Positions 22,701 to 32,560 of a DNA stretch of 64,000 nt are shown here, piece by piece. The first letter of the stretch is position 1; each line of letters begins with the position of its first letter. The notes under the pieces were generated by a model that was given only the letters and a program-made list of their open reading frames with translations, was not told the origin of the DNA and did no database searches. Source of the stretch: Nosema muscidifuracis. Taxonomy: Eukaryota > Microsporidia > Nosematidae. The position numbers were made by a program, and so were the translations under genes. The DNA is taken from assembly GCA_028335825.1 (NCBI GenBank), contig JAIOKI010000001.1:124001-188000 (forward strand), written 5' to 3'.

Positions 22701-24660
22701 TAGTTTCACTAAAATTAGATATTTCAGATATTTTAGTAGTATTTCCTGATTTATCATCTTTTTGTTCAACTAAAGAATTTTCGTCTTCTTTATTTTGGCT
22801 GGATACCGATGATAATTTAGTATTGTCATTTTCATTTTCTTCTTGATTATGAGTATCTACTAAAGAACTTGTCTTATTATGTTCAATATTTGAATCATTT
22901 TTATCTGTATTAGATGTTTCATTAAATTCTTTTTCTTGATTGTTGTTCATTTCTTTATCTTCATTAGATATAGCATCATTTTGAGAAAATTCTATTTTAG
23001 ATGCATCTTCTTGATGAAGATTATCGTTTAAAGAACTTTCTTGGTTTTCTTCAGTAAAGTCCTTAATATCATTTTTATATAAATTTCGTTTTTCACTAGT
23101 CTCATTATCTGTAAGATTATCTTTTTCGATATTTGTTTTATCATCACTAAAATCATTTAATTTTATGCCTTCTTTTTCATTTGAATCGTTATTAATATCT
23201 TCTCCAATAGAAGTATTTTTAATTGATTCATCTTCAGTCTTATTAGAATTTATATCTTCTCCAATAGAAGCATCTTTAGTTGATTCATCTTCTTCTTTTT
23301 CATTTGAATCGTTATTGATATCTTCCCTAATAGAAGTATTTTTAGTTGATTCGTTTTCTTCAGTCTTATCAGAGTTAATATCTTGATTTTTTTTATCTTC
23401 TCCAATAGAAGCATCCTTAGTTGATTCATCTTCCTCAGTCTTATCAGAGTTAATATCTTGATTTTTGCTCGTATCTTCCCCAATAGAAGCATCTTTAATT
23501 GCTTCATCTTCAGTCTTATCAGAGTTAATATCTTGATTTTTGCTCGTATCTTCTCCAATAGAAGCATCTTTAATTGATTCATCTTCTTTAAGTACCTCTT
23601 CATTTGAAATATTATTGATATTTTCTCCAATAGAAGCATCTTTAATTGGCTCATCTTCTTTAAGTACCTCTTCATTTGAAATATTATTGATATTTTCTCC
23701 AATAGAAGCATTTTTAATTGATTCATCTCCTTCAGTCTTATCAGAATTTATATCTTCATTATTGCTCTTATCTAAATCATTTTTATCAGAGTTAATATCT
23801 TGATTCTTGCTTATACTAACTTTAGTTGTATCTTCAATTTCTTCATTAATTTTATCTTCAGTTTCATTATCATTGCTTAAAGTACTCTTTTCTTCTTTTT
23901 CAGATGAAAGATGACTTTTATTTTCAATCCCTTGATTATCATCAGATTCATTAACAACTTTCTCTTTATCAATTACTTCAACATTCTTCTCCTCATCAAT
24001 AACTTCTTCATTAGGATACTTTTCTTTAAACTCTTTAATCTTCTGATCTATAATATTTTGATCAAATTCTACATTGATTTTTCTATTATCACTAGGTATA
24101 CTATAAAGAATACCCAAACCTATTTCACATCCATAAAGACTTAATCCTTGTTCTACCTTAAAAAAAACTTTACGAATAAAATTCATTTTCTCATTTAAAA
24201 CCAGTAAATTCATTCCCTGTTTCTTTTTATTTTCTATATATTTTAGTAAACTATTTTCACTTGGCAAACTTACACCTTCGATTCCTAAAATATAATCATA
24301 AATCAGTAATCCACATTTCTGAGCAGAAGATCCATCAATAATTTTAAGAATTTTTACTGTAAACAAATCGATAACATTTTCTAAATATTTAACACTTATA
24401 CCTAACCTAACATCTTCATGTTTCTTAGGTATAACCATATGAAAATTAGTACTAGTCCTCAGATCTCTAATTAAAAAATCAAGATCTCCTTCTTCCCATA
24501 ATTTCATAATCTCAAGACCATCTGTTGTTTCAACAACTGGCTTATTATTTATTTGAAGAATGGTGTGAATAAATGGTAAAATATTTGATGAATGTGATAT
24601 GCTGTTTTCTGTTATTTTAAGTATTTGTAATGTAGGTATTTTGGATGGTGTATTTCCCAT
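19723..24660 (-). CDS. GRH1: GRASP-family Golgi reassembly stacking protein with a giant low-complexity tail
   Basis: 1,645 residues. Residues 1-190 are two GRASP-type PDZ-like domains: MGN start with Gly2 as a potential N-myristoylation site, LGISVKYL in the second domain, and GCEIGLGILYSIP, equivalent to the GxGIGxGxLHRIP end of the metazoan GRASP region. GRASPs tether Golgi membranes and act in secretion; yeast Grh1 is about 370 residues, so this is over four times longer. The rest is disordered, rich in Ser, Asn, Asp, Glu and Lys, with repeats such as KDASIGEDTSKNQDINSDK, NEESLNEKDIS and KDQEIDNKSDI, and a duplicated DLKSKVLDYDINHE near the end. CCCC (minus, 24670-24673) lies about 9 nt before the ATG. 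The frame stays open through almost 4.4 kb of repeats, which argues for selection on the tail. Confidence 0.85.
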   Translation of the reverse strand: MGNTPSKIPTLQILKITENSISHSSNILPFIHTILQINNKPVVETTDGLEIMKLWEEGDLDFLIRDLRTSTNFHMVIPKKHEDVRLGISVKYLENVIDLFTVKILKIIDGSSAQKCGLLIYDYILGIEGVSLPSENSLLKYIENKKKQGMNLLVLNEKMNFIRKVFFKVEQGLSLYGCEIGLGILYSIPSDNRKINVEFDQNIIDQKIKEFKEKYPNEEVIDEEKNVEVIDKEKVVNESDDNQGIENKSHLSSEKEEKSTLSNDNETEDKINEEIEDTTKVSISKNQDINSDKNDLDKSNNEDINSDKTEGDESIKNASIGENINNISNEEVLKEDEPIKDASIGENINNISNEEVLKEDESIKDASIGEDTSKNQDINSDKTEDEAIKDASIGEDTSKNQDINSDKTEEDESTKDASIGEDKKNQDINSDKTEENESTKNTSIREDINNDSNEKEEDESTKDASIGEDINSNKTEDESIKNTSIGEDINNDSNEKEGIKLNDFSDDKTNIEKDNLTDNETSEKRNLYKNDIKDFTEENQESSLNDNLHQEDASKIEFSQNDAISNEDKEMNNNQEKEFNETSNTDKNDSNIEHNKTSSLVDTHNQEENENDNTKLSSVSSQNKEDENSLVEQKDDKSGNTTKISEISNFSETNNQSLIDEKQNTKVEESEFQNKFFESNINNDSITENFNIENEEGQETSIDNKTKSMEKSLFNEDSQVKSSTINDDIKKEEDSKSIIKNSEKEKSLMNILNESKNYDENDQKKNSINKSFDEDVFENSLSNIKKDNKTSFHKEEDSDISIKDKESLSDLEERKSTIGNLNYSDKSSLSNNNSEGGYINSTNLNIKHSDFKKENEDMELSVSGNKDQKSSSEDQEIDNKSDIKTKDSDIDNKDQKVDDKSDIDNENLDNNNKDQKIDNKSDIDNVNLDVNNKDQKSLSKDHEIDNKDSDIKNKDQEIDNENLDNNNKSDISNKNQKSLSKDQEIDNKDYRSNFSTEMNHSKINQESSKKFNKNEKSTFNKNESNVMSKESVNNSKSKQEDVSSILSDKSDTNKTLQDDVFNMNRSTSLNDKNISELSNNQFPESKNISDFIPDKLLESSLNDDVSLKKDLSSDKKENSSILEDYDKLYHTDKEISNEDVSHNSKNVYDKNTNNLDNVNSDISDNISQVYKNGENRPISESKYNNSEIALNEESVNEKSIYQKDISNEESLNEKDMFNKESYKNEESVNEKDISNEKSVNEKNIFNEESYKNEESLNKKDISNEESLNEKNIFNEESYKNEESINEKNISNEESLNDIKSSLSDNEFNNTINNKKYNSSTEYELSNKSDLNLSNKNDYSINKEDTKYSSISTKQNKTDLLINDKEDEKYKINSDILYENTYIKDDSLKMSDVIPNEDSFNKKSESIYEEGNKSSRINENNEAIKSELNDEDIKSELNNDVMKNSVIIDLSEVDNKNEKDTSEIYSTKNDFIKELSNEEDDDFFDALNSMKQVENKSKEKSDLSKNRIKDEYKTAFESKSLINQYEEKTVSDFNKESVINESSLKPGFVNEMINKITNGVSSIRDSESNIAGNKTDIEDLKDLKSKVLDYDINHEENNKKDLKSKVLDYDINHEKSEEDNDEVLKMLKEENEEDFDLTDMNVHKSK
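23180..23790 (-). repeat. Coding tandem repeats in the GRASP tail (SIGED/INSDKTE units)
   Basis: About nine imperfect units of 60-80 nt encode ES-KDASIGED and INSDKTE-type peptides. Further coding repeats lie at about 20780-21080 (NEES/NEKDIS) and 21690-22060 (KDQEIDNKSD). Confidence 0.85.
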
Positions 24661-24669
24661 TTTATTAAA

Positions 24670-24673
24670 GGGG
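24670..24673 (-). promoter_or_regulatory. CCC start-proximal signal of the GRASP gene
   Basis: CCCC on the minus strand 9-12 nt upstream of the ATG, as at most genes in the window. Confidence 0.6.
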
Positions 24674-24929
24674 CTGTATTTTTTATTTAAGGCAAAACTT
24701 GTTCAATAATTTTTTTTTGATCGTTTATAAACGAATAAAAAAAATACTAAATATTTATTTTTAGATTAAATGGTTTTTATTTTAAAATTTTAGTATAATT
24801 TTTTATTTGTTTATATTTTGATAGAATAAACAAAATAAGTAAAATTTAATATTGTCATAAATCAATATATTTATACATAAAATCAACTAACATCTTCTCA
24901 TGATTTTTAAATTTACTAAGATAAGTAAT

Positions 24930-25475
24930 ATATTGATTATTAAAATATCTAACTCATTCCCATAAATCTATTAAAATACCTAGGCTATTCTTATAAAAAT
25001 TTTTAAAAATAAAAGCTGTTCTTATAAAAATTTTTATATTATGTAAGCTATTCTTATAAAATTATTAAAATATCTAACCTATTCCCATAAAATTTTTTAA
25101 ATTATCTAACCTATTCCCATAAACATTTTTTAAATTATCTAACCTATTCCCATAAACATTTTTAAAATACTTAAATTGTTCTTATAAATCTATTAAAATA
25201 TCTAAGCTATTCTTATAAAAATTTTTATATTATCTAACCTATTCTTATAAATTTATCAAAATACCTAAGCTATTCTTATAAACATTTTTAAATTATCTAA
25301 CCTATTCCCATAAAATTTTTTAAATTATCTAACCTATTCTTATAAATCTATTAAAATACCTAACCTATTCCCATAAACATTTTTTAAATATATAAACTAT
25401 TCCCATAAACATTTTTTAAAATATCTAACCTATTCTTATAAATCTTTTTTAAATATCTAAGCTATTCAATACATT
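24930..25475 (+). repeat. Minisatellite, about 30-bp unit containing CCC
   Basis: About 17 imperfect copies of a unit like ATCTAACCTATTCCCATAAA followed by a T/A run. Variants replace TTCCCAT with TTCTTAT. It fills the spacer between the divergent starts of the GRASP gene and the gene at 25502. Confidence 0.85.
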
Positions 25476-25501
25476 GATATGAATTTTTTTAACCCCTTCA
25501 C

Positions 25502-26428
25502 ATGGAATATACACTTTGCTCTTCCTCTGAAGAAGAAGGACAAATTCCAACTTACACTGTTTTTCCAACACACGTATCTGTTTTATCTTACTGTTACTAT
25601 CCCGGAACATCACTTTTTATAGGTGATAACTCAATTCCCAGACAAAGTGATTTTCAAGATTCTACTTTAACAACTCGTATAAAAAAGAAATTAAAAAAAG
25701 ATATTTTTGATACAATGACTTTGTTTAAAGATAAAGCTTTTTTTGATAATAAATTCTGTAAATTAACTTCGGTTACGATAAAAAAAGAAGTTTCTGATTT
25801 TAGTTTGTATGATGTTATTTCAGATTACAAAGAAATTAGTGAATTTTATATTTTAAAGAAAGGTCTTGATTTATATTTAGATCTTTTTAATAAATTAATT
25901 TATCAACAGAATAAGACTAACGTTATTTTAATTAAAGATAGTCTTCTTACTAAAATACATAACAAGAATGTTTTTGTATATTTCAAGATGCTTAAGAATA
26001 ATAATATATTGTTTGAAGATTGTTATTATAGAATTATTAATGTATACGAATATTTAGAAACTTATTTTGAAGAGATGTGTAAAGAATATAAGAGTACAGA
26101 AGAAAGATGGTATAAATATAAAGATTATGATCTTGTAGTCTATTCATCTACTTGTTATAAATATAAACATTTTAAAGATGAAAATGTTATGAGGTATTTT
26201 AATGGATTAGATTGTGATAAGAATTATTTATCTATAGTTAATAAAAAGAGTGTGTCTATAAAAAGAATTTCTTTTAGTAATCAAGTCAATTTAGGATTTC
26301 TTGATAGTATTCTTGATCTTAAATTAGAAGATGGAGATTATGCTTATAATAATGGAATTATATATAAAATAGGAATTACTGGAGAAAATATAAGTTATGA
26401 AGGACTTGATTATGAATTGGTAAATTAA
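25502..26428 (+). CDS. Conserved-looking protein of unknown function, 308 aa
   Basis: Starts MEYTLCSSSEEEG; CCCC (25493-25496) lies 5 nt before the ATG. No signal peptide and no transmembrane segment; a basic KKKLKK patch lies near residue 62. The second half is rich in Tyr, Asp and Lys, with a final region containing LEDGDYAY and a YKIGITG segment. Divergently arranged from the GRASP gene across a minisatellite. I do not recognise the family. Codon choice is AT-rich like its neighbours. Confidence 0.7.
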   Translation: MEYTLCSSSEEEGQIPTYTVFPTHVSVLSYCYYPGTSLFIGDNSIPRQSDFQDSTLTTRIKKKLKKDIFDTMTLFKDKAFFDNKFCKLTSVTIKKEVSDFSLYDVISDYKEISEFYILKKGLDLYLDLFNKLIYQQNKTNVILIKDSLLTKIHNKNVFVYFKMLKNNNILFEDCYYRIINVYEYLETYFEEMCKEYKSTEERWYKYKDYDLVVYSSTCYKYKHFKDENVMRYFNGLDCDKNYLSIVNKKSVSIKRISFSNQVNLGFLDSILDLKLEDGDYAYNNGIIYKIGITGENISYEGLDYELVN

Positions 26429-26489
26429 TTATAAAATACATATTAAAAAAATAAATAATTTATATTTTTTAAATAATGAAATGATATAA

Positions 26490-26780
26490 GTATATTTATT
26501 ATGTGAAAATATTTTATCTTATGACTATGAATAAGAAAATAATAATAATTTAATTTTTATGACTATGTAAGAAAAAAACTAAACCATCTTATTTTTTATG
26601 ACTATGTAAGAAACTAATTAATTTATCTTATGACTATGTAAGAAAAAAACTAATAATTTTATTTTTTATGACTATGTAATGAGAAAATAATTAATTTATC
26701 TTATGACTATGTAACAAGAAAACTAATTAATTTATCTTATGACTATGTAATAAGAAAACTAATAATTTTATTTATAACTA
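26490..26780 (+). repeat. Minisatellite (TTATGACTATGTAAGAAA)
   Basis: About seven imperfect copies of a 35-40 bp unit centred on TCTTATGACTATGTAA, in the spacer between two convergent genes. The rest of the spacer to 27300 shows nothing. Confidence 0.8.
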
Positions 26781-27300
26781 TATCATTACTCATTTCTATA
26801 AATAAATTTTATAATAATTAAGAAATGATTCATAAATATAGCTCAAATATGTGGATATGAAAATATTTTTATATTCAGAGATTATGACTGATATTATTTT
26901 TTCCTTTAATAAAAGATTGTTGATTATCTGTAGAGAGATCAGATTAAAAAAGTATTCAAGTCATATTTAAAGATATTTTTCTTCTCATAGCAGTCAATAT
27001 ATATTTTATATCAAATTCATCTTCTTTTAATTTATTTCCTTTTTTAATTAAAATAAACTTTTAATAATTAGTTAAATAAAATATTATACTGCATCAATTT
27101 AAATTAAGTATATTCGTTAAATAATTATCTTGTTTTATATATACAAGATCTCTAATAATATTTGCTTTATAATCATTCATATGAGTAATTTCATATTTAT
27201 TTATGTAAAATTATTGCCAAAATAATTGAAAAAATATTCGTTGATATTTTTTATGATGTGAAGTTTGATTGAAATTATAACTCATAATATTTAACAAATA

Positions 27301-29615
27301 TTAATCAATAAATTTAATTTTCTTAAAAAATTTCATCATAAGTCCAACATTTCCTTGATAAATTCTAAATGACAAACTATCTTTATCTAAATCCCATTCT
27401 AGTAAATCATTTACAATCATATTATTGAAACACTTCTCAGATACAATAAATGGTATAAACATACCTATTAGAATTGAAAGACTACGACACGCTTTTACAT
27501 TATATCCTGAGTTTTGTATTAGTAATCTATTTTCGAATAACTTATCACAATATTGAGTAAGATTTTCTATGACATTGTATTTTAAATATGGATTTGTAGA
27601 TCTACTTAGACATCCAATAAAATTACAAAAATCACTACTATTTCTCCATTTTATTTTTTGTATCTCAATAAACTTAATTAAATTAAGTAATACAAGCATT
27701 TGTTGTACCTTAACAGAATCATTAGATAAACTTGATATATATAAATAAGATTGACATATCATTATCTTTTCTATAGAATTATCAAGTAAACGTATTTTAT
27801 CGTATACAAACTGATTCAAAACAGATAAATTACTGTCTAAATCTATATATTTAGATTTAATTAAAACTTGTCCTTTCCTAGAAATTGTTTTATAACTGTA
27901 TTTCAAAGAATTACTAACTAGATTAGGTAAGCCTGCATTAGCATAATAAGTCAATAATTCTTTATAAGCTGGAGTTTCTTTGTATTCTATATCGGCCTTA
28001 CATGAAAATTTAAATTTAGCTCCAGAAATTGATGTTAATAATGATTCCATACGTTTTATCTCATTAAATTTATCTTCAGTATCTTGATAAGCAAGTGGAG
28101 ATTGCCAAGAATCAATTTTTAGGGATTCATCATTGTGTATTATACACATAATATTGTATAAATAAGAATATTCATTATCTATTAGTTTCTGAATCTTGAG
28201 ATATTGTTTTAAATCCTTTGTTTCTATAAATATAGCATCGTAAAGATGTTTAGTACTTCTATCGCTAAACATATTTTTTAAATCGGAAGTAAATTTAGAA
28301 AAATTGACAAAATCTGCATTAAGAACTTTCCATTTATCAGATAAAATATGATTTTGAGTTACTAATTCAGATGTTGAAACATCATTGCTCTGTATCTTCA
28401 AATTTTTTTTATTAGAAACAGTTTTATGTTTTTCACAATCTGTTATAGAATTTTCTAAAAACTTTTTAAGTAAACTTTCTTTGTTTTCCATTAACTTAGT
28501 TTTAGATTTCGATGAATCTTTTTTTGGCAAAATAGCTCTATTTTTGATATCTTGAGAAGTTGATATAGAAGAAACTGGATTCTGAGTAGAAGAACTAGGT
28601 TGTATTATTTGACACGGAATTGTTAGAAATATTTGTGGTAGATGAATGTTATAAACAGGATTGTTTATAATTATTTTTTCATTGCTTTTTATTCTTTCTT
28701 TAGCTTTATATAAAGAATTAGATTCATTTTTCTTTTTTCGTAAAATATCAAATATTCTCTCACATTTTTCGTGAGTTTCTTGTCCACATATTTCTTTAAT
28801 TTTCCCAGGAAATTTTTTTTTATAAAACAAAGTCGTTTTATCAATTCACGATATTTATCGATTTTTTTCTTATCATTATCTATTGCAAAGGAATCTGTTG
28901 TATTTTTGTCATCATTTTCATAGTCATCTGTAGTTAAATCTATTACAGTATCTATTTGGTTTAAAGTAGAATTCTTATGACAAATATTATTCGTATTTAT
29001 ATTTTGCGAATAATTTTCTTGTATATTTAATGATTCAATATGAATCATATTAGGATCTTGAATATCATCTTTAACTAATTCTGTTTGATATATATCAGAA
29101 GTATAATTTGTTATGACTGTATTCTCTGCTGAATAATCTATAAAATTAACATTTTGATTATTTTCATAGATAACATTATCTGTTGACTCTACTATTAAAT
29201 TTTGGGGTTCTAAGTAATTTGGTGATGAGTCATAAACATCTTCGATTATATGAATATCTTCAAAATTATTAGTGCAATTTTTATTGTCTTTTTCAATAAA
29301 CAATGGCATTTCTTCAGTTATATTTGCTTCCAATTCGGAAAAATTAAAATTATCATTATTAAGATTATTGGCAAAGTCTACTAAAGTATCTGGAACAGAA
29401 TTATCGTCTAATGACATCATTACATCATCTAAAATTATATCATTGCTCATATCATTTTGATTAAAATTCATATTATCGTTAAGTTTCATAATATCAGTTA
29501 AACTTATATCATTATTATTAAAATTAATAAGACTATCAATTGAGTTTTGTACATCAAAATCTTCTAATACTTGTATGGTACAAAATAAGCCTCTAAAAAT
29601 ACTGATAAATAACAT
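27301..29615 (-). pseudogene. Secreted or membrane-targeted paralog of the 34765 gene, split by a frameshift at an A9 run
   Basis: The upstream frame (28689-29615) starts MLFISIFRGLFCTI, a signal-peptide-like segment, and continues through an acidic Asn-rich region to a basic KYRELIKRL stretch. The downstream frame (27301-28830) carries on with KFPGKIKEICGQETHEKCER to a Leu-rich C-terminal domain. The two overlap, and the join falls at nine T on the plus strand (28813-28821). The C-terminal LSILIGMFIPFIVSEKCF matches LLRILGFIIPYMISHSEF of the 34765 gene, and the whole layout agrees, so this is one gene of about 770 codons. CCCC (minus, 29619-29622) lies 3 nt before the ATG. The shift may be real, programmed slippage on the homopolymer, or an assembly error. 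Confidence 0.7.
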
Positions 29616-29829
29616 TAAGGGGCTATTAAATAACGATTTTAATAAAAAAAAATTTGAGATTTTTGAATGATTTTTAATAAATTAAAATTCAAAATATATT
29701 TTTTGATAAAATTTATAATCTTATTATTTATAAAAATGATTTAGACGACATCTAAATTTTAATATTTAAAATTTATGATTTTTAATGTTAAATAATTAAG
29801 GGCTAAAATATATATTAATGAATGATACA

Positions 29830-32560
29830 GCCATTCACAGAAAAAAACATTATTTATCAACTTTAGAAGATAAAGCCTCATTTAGAATAAGAATTCCAAG
29901 AGTTGTAAAGTGAAACGTATCTAATATTAATGATTCAATCTTTACAAACGAAAAAATCACCAAGATGTCTTGAAATATACAGTAAAGATAAATTAGAACA
30001 GAAACTCCATTATTTTTTATTAATTTGATGACATCAATATATTACGATTTGACTGTTATAAAAATAAAGATATACCGAAATTATTATTTTAATATGAAAC
30101 AAAATTAACAGGATTACACTAAAAAACCTTCTTCTAGTCTTGGCAAAGGCTTGACTAATATCAACTTTTGCGCTTTACAAACATCTAAAGTCTGATATTT
30201 TTTAACTTTAGTTCTTCTTCATTATTTTTTTATAAATGATGGATGCTTAATTGAATTTGTAATCGTTACACTTTCTAAATAAAATTATTACTCTTTTTTA
30301 AATTGTGTTATATTCAGCTTTCTAAATTAAGACCTTTTTATAATGGCAATGTAAATTAGTTCTAATTCTATCCTATGTATCCATTTATGATTCATAATCT
30401 AACTATATAGATTTAGTTTCCTTTTTCTTTTAATAATTCAGAGAGTGAACTTGTTCTTTAGGTTGTATAATTAATTAAAAAGGTCTAAATCAGGCTAGTA
30501 TATATTTTTTCTATTTAATACATTTTATAGCTTTTCTTTTTAAAATAGTAATTTAAAATTATACAGTCCCATTACTAATTTATGTTGTATATTTTTACTA
30601 TAATATCAACATTACAAACTCCTTTTTTTTTTTCAATACAATCCTTCATTGAATGATGTTTTTTTCAATAATGTTATGGAGGATAATTTTCTAGTTCCTT
30701 GTATTCATTTGGTTTTATTTCTATAATTATTAAATAAGATGGCATGCTTATATAATTTAGTTTTACAAATCTTCTTCCATATTTTACTTTTTCCTAAGAT
30801 TTCTATTAAAGTCTTCAATTCATTCTAAGTAATTGTAGCTTAGTGTAATTTAATATATCTACGGAGATTTTCATCTTAGTAGGCTATTTTTACACATTTA
30901 TTTTAAATTTTACTACTTACCAAATTTTTGTATTTTTTATCATCTCGTAAAAGTTTCCTCGGTTTTTGCTATTATTTCTATATCATTCATATAAAAAGGT
31001 AATGAATTTAGAATTGTGTTCATAATTATTCAGTCTCTATTTTTTAGGTACATTTATTTAGTTTTTTACTAAGAAAATCTAGCAATAGCCTAAGATTACT
31101 CAATCAAATTTTCTTATTTAATTGCAAGTTTTAATTTCTATTTTTGAATTATATTTTTATTTCACGAATTTCTCTATTCACATTAATAATTAATGACATT
31201 TTATTATATAAAAAGGAGGTTTTGATTAGACTTACATCTTTATAATATCTATACACGTATTATTTAACTTATATTCATTTCTCTTATTAAGATTATATTG
31301 ATAAGAGCTTACTATTTGACCTCTATACGTATCTGGTTCACATAATACGGAATTTATTTATTACTAGTTTATACCTTAAACTTTCAAAAAATCGGTCAAA
31401 AGCACTCTTTGGTATTAAATACGTTTTTAATACAAAGCACTACTCCTTCTTATCGTAGATACTTAAATAAATTGCTCTCACGATCTTATATAAATAATTA
31501 TAGATTACGGACATTTTCTTTTAGAGAAAAAAATATTTTTTTCAGGTTATAGGGCTTTACAAATTGGAAGTTAAATTATTTTGTTATTAAATCTTTTTAT
31601 ACATCTTGTTGACTTAAATTGTATTCTAAGATAAAATTATCTTATCATGTTTTCATTTCTTACAATTTTATTAACAGATAGTTGGCCAAACTCTTCAATT
31701 TATTCTAGGCTATTTCTTAGTCTCAATTTTATTCTCATTTTCTTGCAAAAATCTCTAGATTCATCTTTAATATAATTTGAATTTGCCATTTTCTCTTAGA
31801 ATCTCTCTTCCTTTTTTTATCTTCCATACATTTATTTAAATAACAACTCTCTCATTTAAGAATGATTTCATTATTGTAACAATTTAGGTTTAGCATGTAT
31901 CAAACTTTTAGTCTCATATAACTTCTTTTTTTTTATTTGTTGGGGTTAAATTTTAAAGTCTTCTGCAAACTTGCAGAACATATTGCGTATCTTTTCTATC
32001 TCACTTTATTTCTTAACTATACTACTTTTTCATATATCTTTTTCCTTTTTTTGCAAAAGATCTTTATGCCTTATTATAGCCAATTTGTTACACTCTTTGT
32101 GGGTGGTTCTATCAAAAAATTCCAATAGCTAAGTTTAGTAATTCGATGTACATACATCACATTTGGAATGCTTATTTCTATTTCTTAATTATTGATCTTC
32201 AGTCATATTTTAAATTGTTGATATCTTAACTTTTTTTTGTCATATGCTTTTCTAACGTTTTGTATCCTGAATTTTAAAAGTTTTCATTTTCTCACATCAG
32301 TCAGACTTCCTACTTAGTTTATATATATATTTTGTGCCATTTTCTTTGTATATTTTCAGAATGATACCACAATAGAACGATGCTACTTTGTCTTAGTCTA
32401 TTTTAGGCATCTGATGATGAATGATTAGTAATCTTTACTTGATTATTCCTCCATAGATCTTCTATTTAACTTATGATCGTCATAAGTGAAAAAAATTGTT
32501 TTCGCTACTTAATCCTTTAAGAACTTATCTTATTGATGTTTTAAAGTGTTTTGTCAGTCT
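29830..32560 (-). mobile_element. LINE (non-LTR retrotransposon), strongly decayed
   Basis: On the minus strand, broken frames read YLYKIVRAIYLSIYDKKE and VLKTYLIPKSAF (about 31400-31510), comparable to the segment before the RPISC block in the LINE at 4950-8200, and then LPFYMNDIEIIAKTEE (about 30960-31010), the position of the FxDD catalytic box, here changed to MND. The region contains very many stops. Element ends are uncertain: 3' limit somewhere after 30900 and 5' limit near 32500. Confidence 0.6.

Noticed and set aside
23165-24144. Plus-strand and alternative-frame open stretches opposite or within the GRASP tail
   Set aside because: By-products of the low-complexity repeats in the real minus-strand frame.
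24930-25475. CRISPR-like regular repeats
   Set aside because: Units are contiguous AT-rich minisatellite copies without unique spacers, and the genome is eukaryotic.
31937-32128. 63-codon plus-strand open frame
   Set aside because: Antisense to the minus-strand LINE relic, no start signal.
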